Shown here in pieces: positions 61,704-64,000 of a stretch of DNA of 64,000 bases. Position 1 is the stretch's first letter. Each line of letters opens with the position of its first letter. This stretch comes from Chamaecyparis obtusa (lineage: Eukaryota; Streptophyta; Pinopsida; Cupressales; Cupressaceae). Where the stretch lies: assembly GCA_027943335.1 (NCBI GenBank), contig BSBK01007864.1, positions 602,501 through 666,500 of the forward strand. The letters are read 5' to 3'. The notes under the pieces are model-generated. The model ran no database searches. It saw nothing but the letters and a program-made list of their open reading frames with translations, and had not been told where the DNA came from. Position numbers and translations under genes: made by a program.

Positions 61704-63037
61704 AATTGATGTGCGAAGAACATTGATTCAAAGATTCTTGAAGTCCTGATCACTTTTAGGTCCTGATTGTTGATTCACTAATACTGATTGATTGCTGCCT
61801 CTGATATGATATGATTCTAATATGCCACTGATAATGATACAAAAAAAAAAAAATTGATGCCCCACTGATTCCAATGATGTTTGATTTGAATTTCAATTTG
61901 ATACCCTGATGCCCCCTCAGAAATTAAAACATATTGATTGCTTGATATGATAATTTTTTATGATGTTTGATTTCTTGAATATGTTTTTATTTCTAAAAAT
62001 TTGTAATGATATGCCATGATTCAAGAATATGCCTCGGTTGATTTGATAAGTCAATACATAGGTCTAAGCCAATTTTCACCTCCAAAATTAGGTCAAAATA
62101 GCTTAAATAGGTTTAAAAACCTTGTTTTAGTATTCATTTTTACTTTTGTCTTTGGTGATTCTGCTTTGATCCTATGGTGAATTTCGAGATGGTTGTCCCT
62201 ATTTGAGAGGTGTCAGCGATATGCAAGGCCACCTGACTATGGACCTCCAGTAAGTTATTTCAAACTCCTTTGCATTTATTGCTCATTTATTAGCATTTAT
62301 TGCAATTTCCCATTTCATCGTTGCCTTTAATATGCAAAATCACGCCTAGGAAAATTTCACTATCCCCTAGACCCTTATACTATCGCATCTGTGCATTTCT
62401 CTCATGCATCTGTATAGTTTAATGTCGCCTAAAAAAAATTTATCCTCGCCTGAGAGTAGGATACTCATGCATAGAGCTAGGTCAAATGCCCATTTTCATA
62501 TATTTTATCACGTAGAAAACCCTAACAAATTGATTGTCACCTAGGCCACATTTCATTATCGCCTAGCATGATTTACTATCATGTAGCATGAGAACTATTG
62601 CGTAACACCCGAATAATGTCACGTCACAAATTTTTGTTATCGCTTAAGGGGAATGTTGCCTGGGATGAATAAAATCACACCTACAGACTTTGGAAAAAAA
62701 AATTCTTCTTTTTGTTTCACACTTGTACTTAATTGTGTCTGATGAAAAATTTGATGACTTTCGATGCTCGAGTCGAATGATTAGATTAGGTTTGTTGCAT
62801 TCAACAAAATAATGGATTAGGATATCAGGATAGTGTTACCAATGAATGTGATTTGTCAATCTGATTAGGATAGGATATTGATAGGATAAATCAATCAGTG
62901 TGAAAACCGATATGATTTGATACTATTGCTTCATTCTCAGGACACAGAGACATGAACAAATGGTACTTGGTGTGATTTCTTAATACTTTTGATACAATTG
63001 ATTGACTTGAGATAATTCCTTGATATGGTATACTGAT
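61704..63037. other. Spacer between 3' LTR and antisense ORF
   Basis: About 1.3 kb with no coding evidence. The first part resembles 13047-13650. It holds the repeated TATCGCCTAG-type motif at 62334-62670. It would contain the promoter of the antisense ORF. Confidence 0.5.
62334..62670. repeat. Degenerate TATCGCCTAG-type motif array
   Basis: About ten related short motifs: ATCACGCCTAGG, TATCGCATC, TGTCGCCTAA, CTCGCCTGAG, ATCACGTAG, TGTCACCTAGG, TATCGCCTAGCATG, TATCATGTAGCATG, TTGCGTAAC, TATCGCTTAAGG and GTTGCCTGGG. They are spaced at about 20-45 bp. Confidence 0.5.
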
Positions 63038-64000
63038 ATGATTCCTTTTCTTTTCCAACAAGCAATCTTCCCTACTCTATACATCCAGACAGTTGCATCA
63101 TGGGTCATTGATTTGGGCCAGACACTTACGGATGCTGAGTTTCATGTGATTGAGTTGTGCAAGTTGAGTTTCCTTCTTGATCTTCCATGGTTCCATCTAA
63201 ACCATAGTTTATTGATTGCAGTGGCGGAGCAATGGCACTCTGACCACAATACATTTCATTTTCCTTATGGAGAGATGACTATCACGCCTAAGGATGTGTA
63301 TAGATTACTACGTATCCCATGCAGAGGAGAGGTAGTGTATTATGATTCCATATATGATTCTACTATCTGTCAATGAGTGTTCAGGAAAAACTCTATTGAT
63401 GATGATACGATCACTTGGCCCTAGTTTTCTTCCTTTCCTACATTGCCAACAGTACTTGGTGCACTGATTGGTGGTTTGCTTCTTCCCGACTGACGAGGTC
63501 ATGGTTTTTCTGTCAGATGGGGTAGGATTCTGGAGGATTTAATTTCTCATCCTCGATGCTTCAACTGGGGTTCATGCATCCTTGCATAGCTCTACCATTA
63601 TTTGCACAAGGTAGTCTATAGAGAGAGTGCATCCTTGTCAGCTAGTGCAGTTATTCTTTAGTTATGGATATGGGAGCATCTTCCCATCACTAGGCCTATT
63701 TTTGATAGGGTTCGGCCTTGTGGTTTTCCATATGCTTTTCTATACACTGGTATGGTTGTCCAGCATCATTTGTGTCATCTGGATTACTAGAGGTGACAAA
63801 TTGGTGATCTCAATCAGGTTCTATGGAGACCCTACAGGGGTTGTGAGCGGTGGAGAGAGGATGATGATGAGTTACCTTACATGTTTTCCCCTCGCTAGAT
63901 GATTGGTCTCACTAATAGCACTATTGAGTGCTTCTACTTTGGTAGATTTTCTAGATAGTATGGTCAGACACAGGATATGCCTCAAGGTGTAGCACTATAT
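63038..64000 (+). pseudogene. Plant-mobile-domain ORF, antisense to right-hand Tat element
   Basis: The open frame runs 63020-63376. The first ATG (63038) starts MIPFLFQQAIFP. It continues, with stops, to the window edge. Motifs in order: LSFLLDLPWFHLNHSLLIAV and EQWHSDHNTFHFPYGEMTIT then KDVYRLLRIP (the N-terminal half of the plant mobile domain); FPTLPTVLGALIGGLLLPD; SHPRCFNWGSCILA-LYHYLH; LWIWEHLPITRPIFDRV; and DDDELPYMF. Most stops fit TGG-to-TAG or TGA or CAG/CGA-to-stop changes. The same residues recur in the relic at 42290-44095. The C-terminal part lies beyond the window. Domain identification is secure; function in the element is unknown. Confidence 0.82.

Noticed and set aside
1..64000. 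Search for tRNA, rRNA, CRISPR arrays and host genes with introns
   Set aside because: No cloverleaf, rRNA block, spaced identical repeats or conserved non-transposon protein was seen; unaided reading could miss short exons.

Overview
The window looks like intergenic DNA from a large, repeat-rich plant genome, probably a seed plant and perhaps a gymnosperm. The evidence is wall-to-wall Ty3/gypsy retrotransposons with plant-type LTRs and tRNA primer sites, Copia and LINE debris, plant mobile domains, and many TGG-to-stop changes as expected from cytosine methylation decay. I found no single-copy host gene, tRNA, rRNA or CRISPR array. The species cannot be fixed from the sequence.

The core is a nest. 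(1) The oldest layer is a decayed plus-strand Tat-type gypsy element, about 4600-44095: gag, protease, a G-patch-like stretch, RT, RNase H, integrase, a hairpin array, and an antisense plant-mobile-domain ORF. (2) Its protease region was hit by a minus-strand gypsy element (7128-29769; LTRs about 11% diverged by hand count; target duplication CTTCT; tRNA-Asp-like primer site). (3) The integrase of that element was hit by a very young minus-strand element (11806-23012; 1227-bp LTRs differing at one base; target duplication GTAAC; tRNA-Lys primer site). (4) The oldest element also carries a probable 5.4-kb solo LTR (33204-38646) that holds a LINE fragment.

The young element is non-autonomous. 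It keeps an intact 750-codon ORF and an integrase tail but lacks gag, protease, RT and RNase H, so it was presumably moved in trans. Around the integrase tail lie six copies of a small RNA hairpin with compensatory base changes in its helices. The same hairpin lies in the same place, just after the integrase, in the old Tat element on the other strand. This is the most interesting signal in the window.

The right 20 kb holds LTR-like fragments, a 562-bp LINE-derived insertion with a perfect 16-bp target duplication, a Copia protease relic, a 35-bp minisatellite and a long microsatellite. At the right edge is the 3' end of another Tat element (LTR 60745-61689), whose antisense plant-mobile-domain ORF runs off the window. 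The left 4.6 kb holds Copia and Tat LTR fragments and AT-rich DNA without genes.
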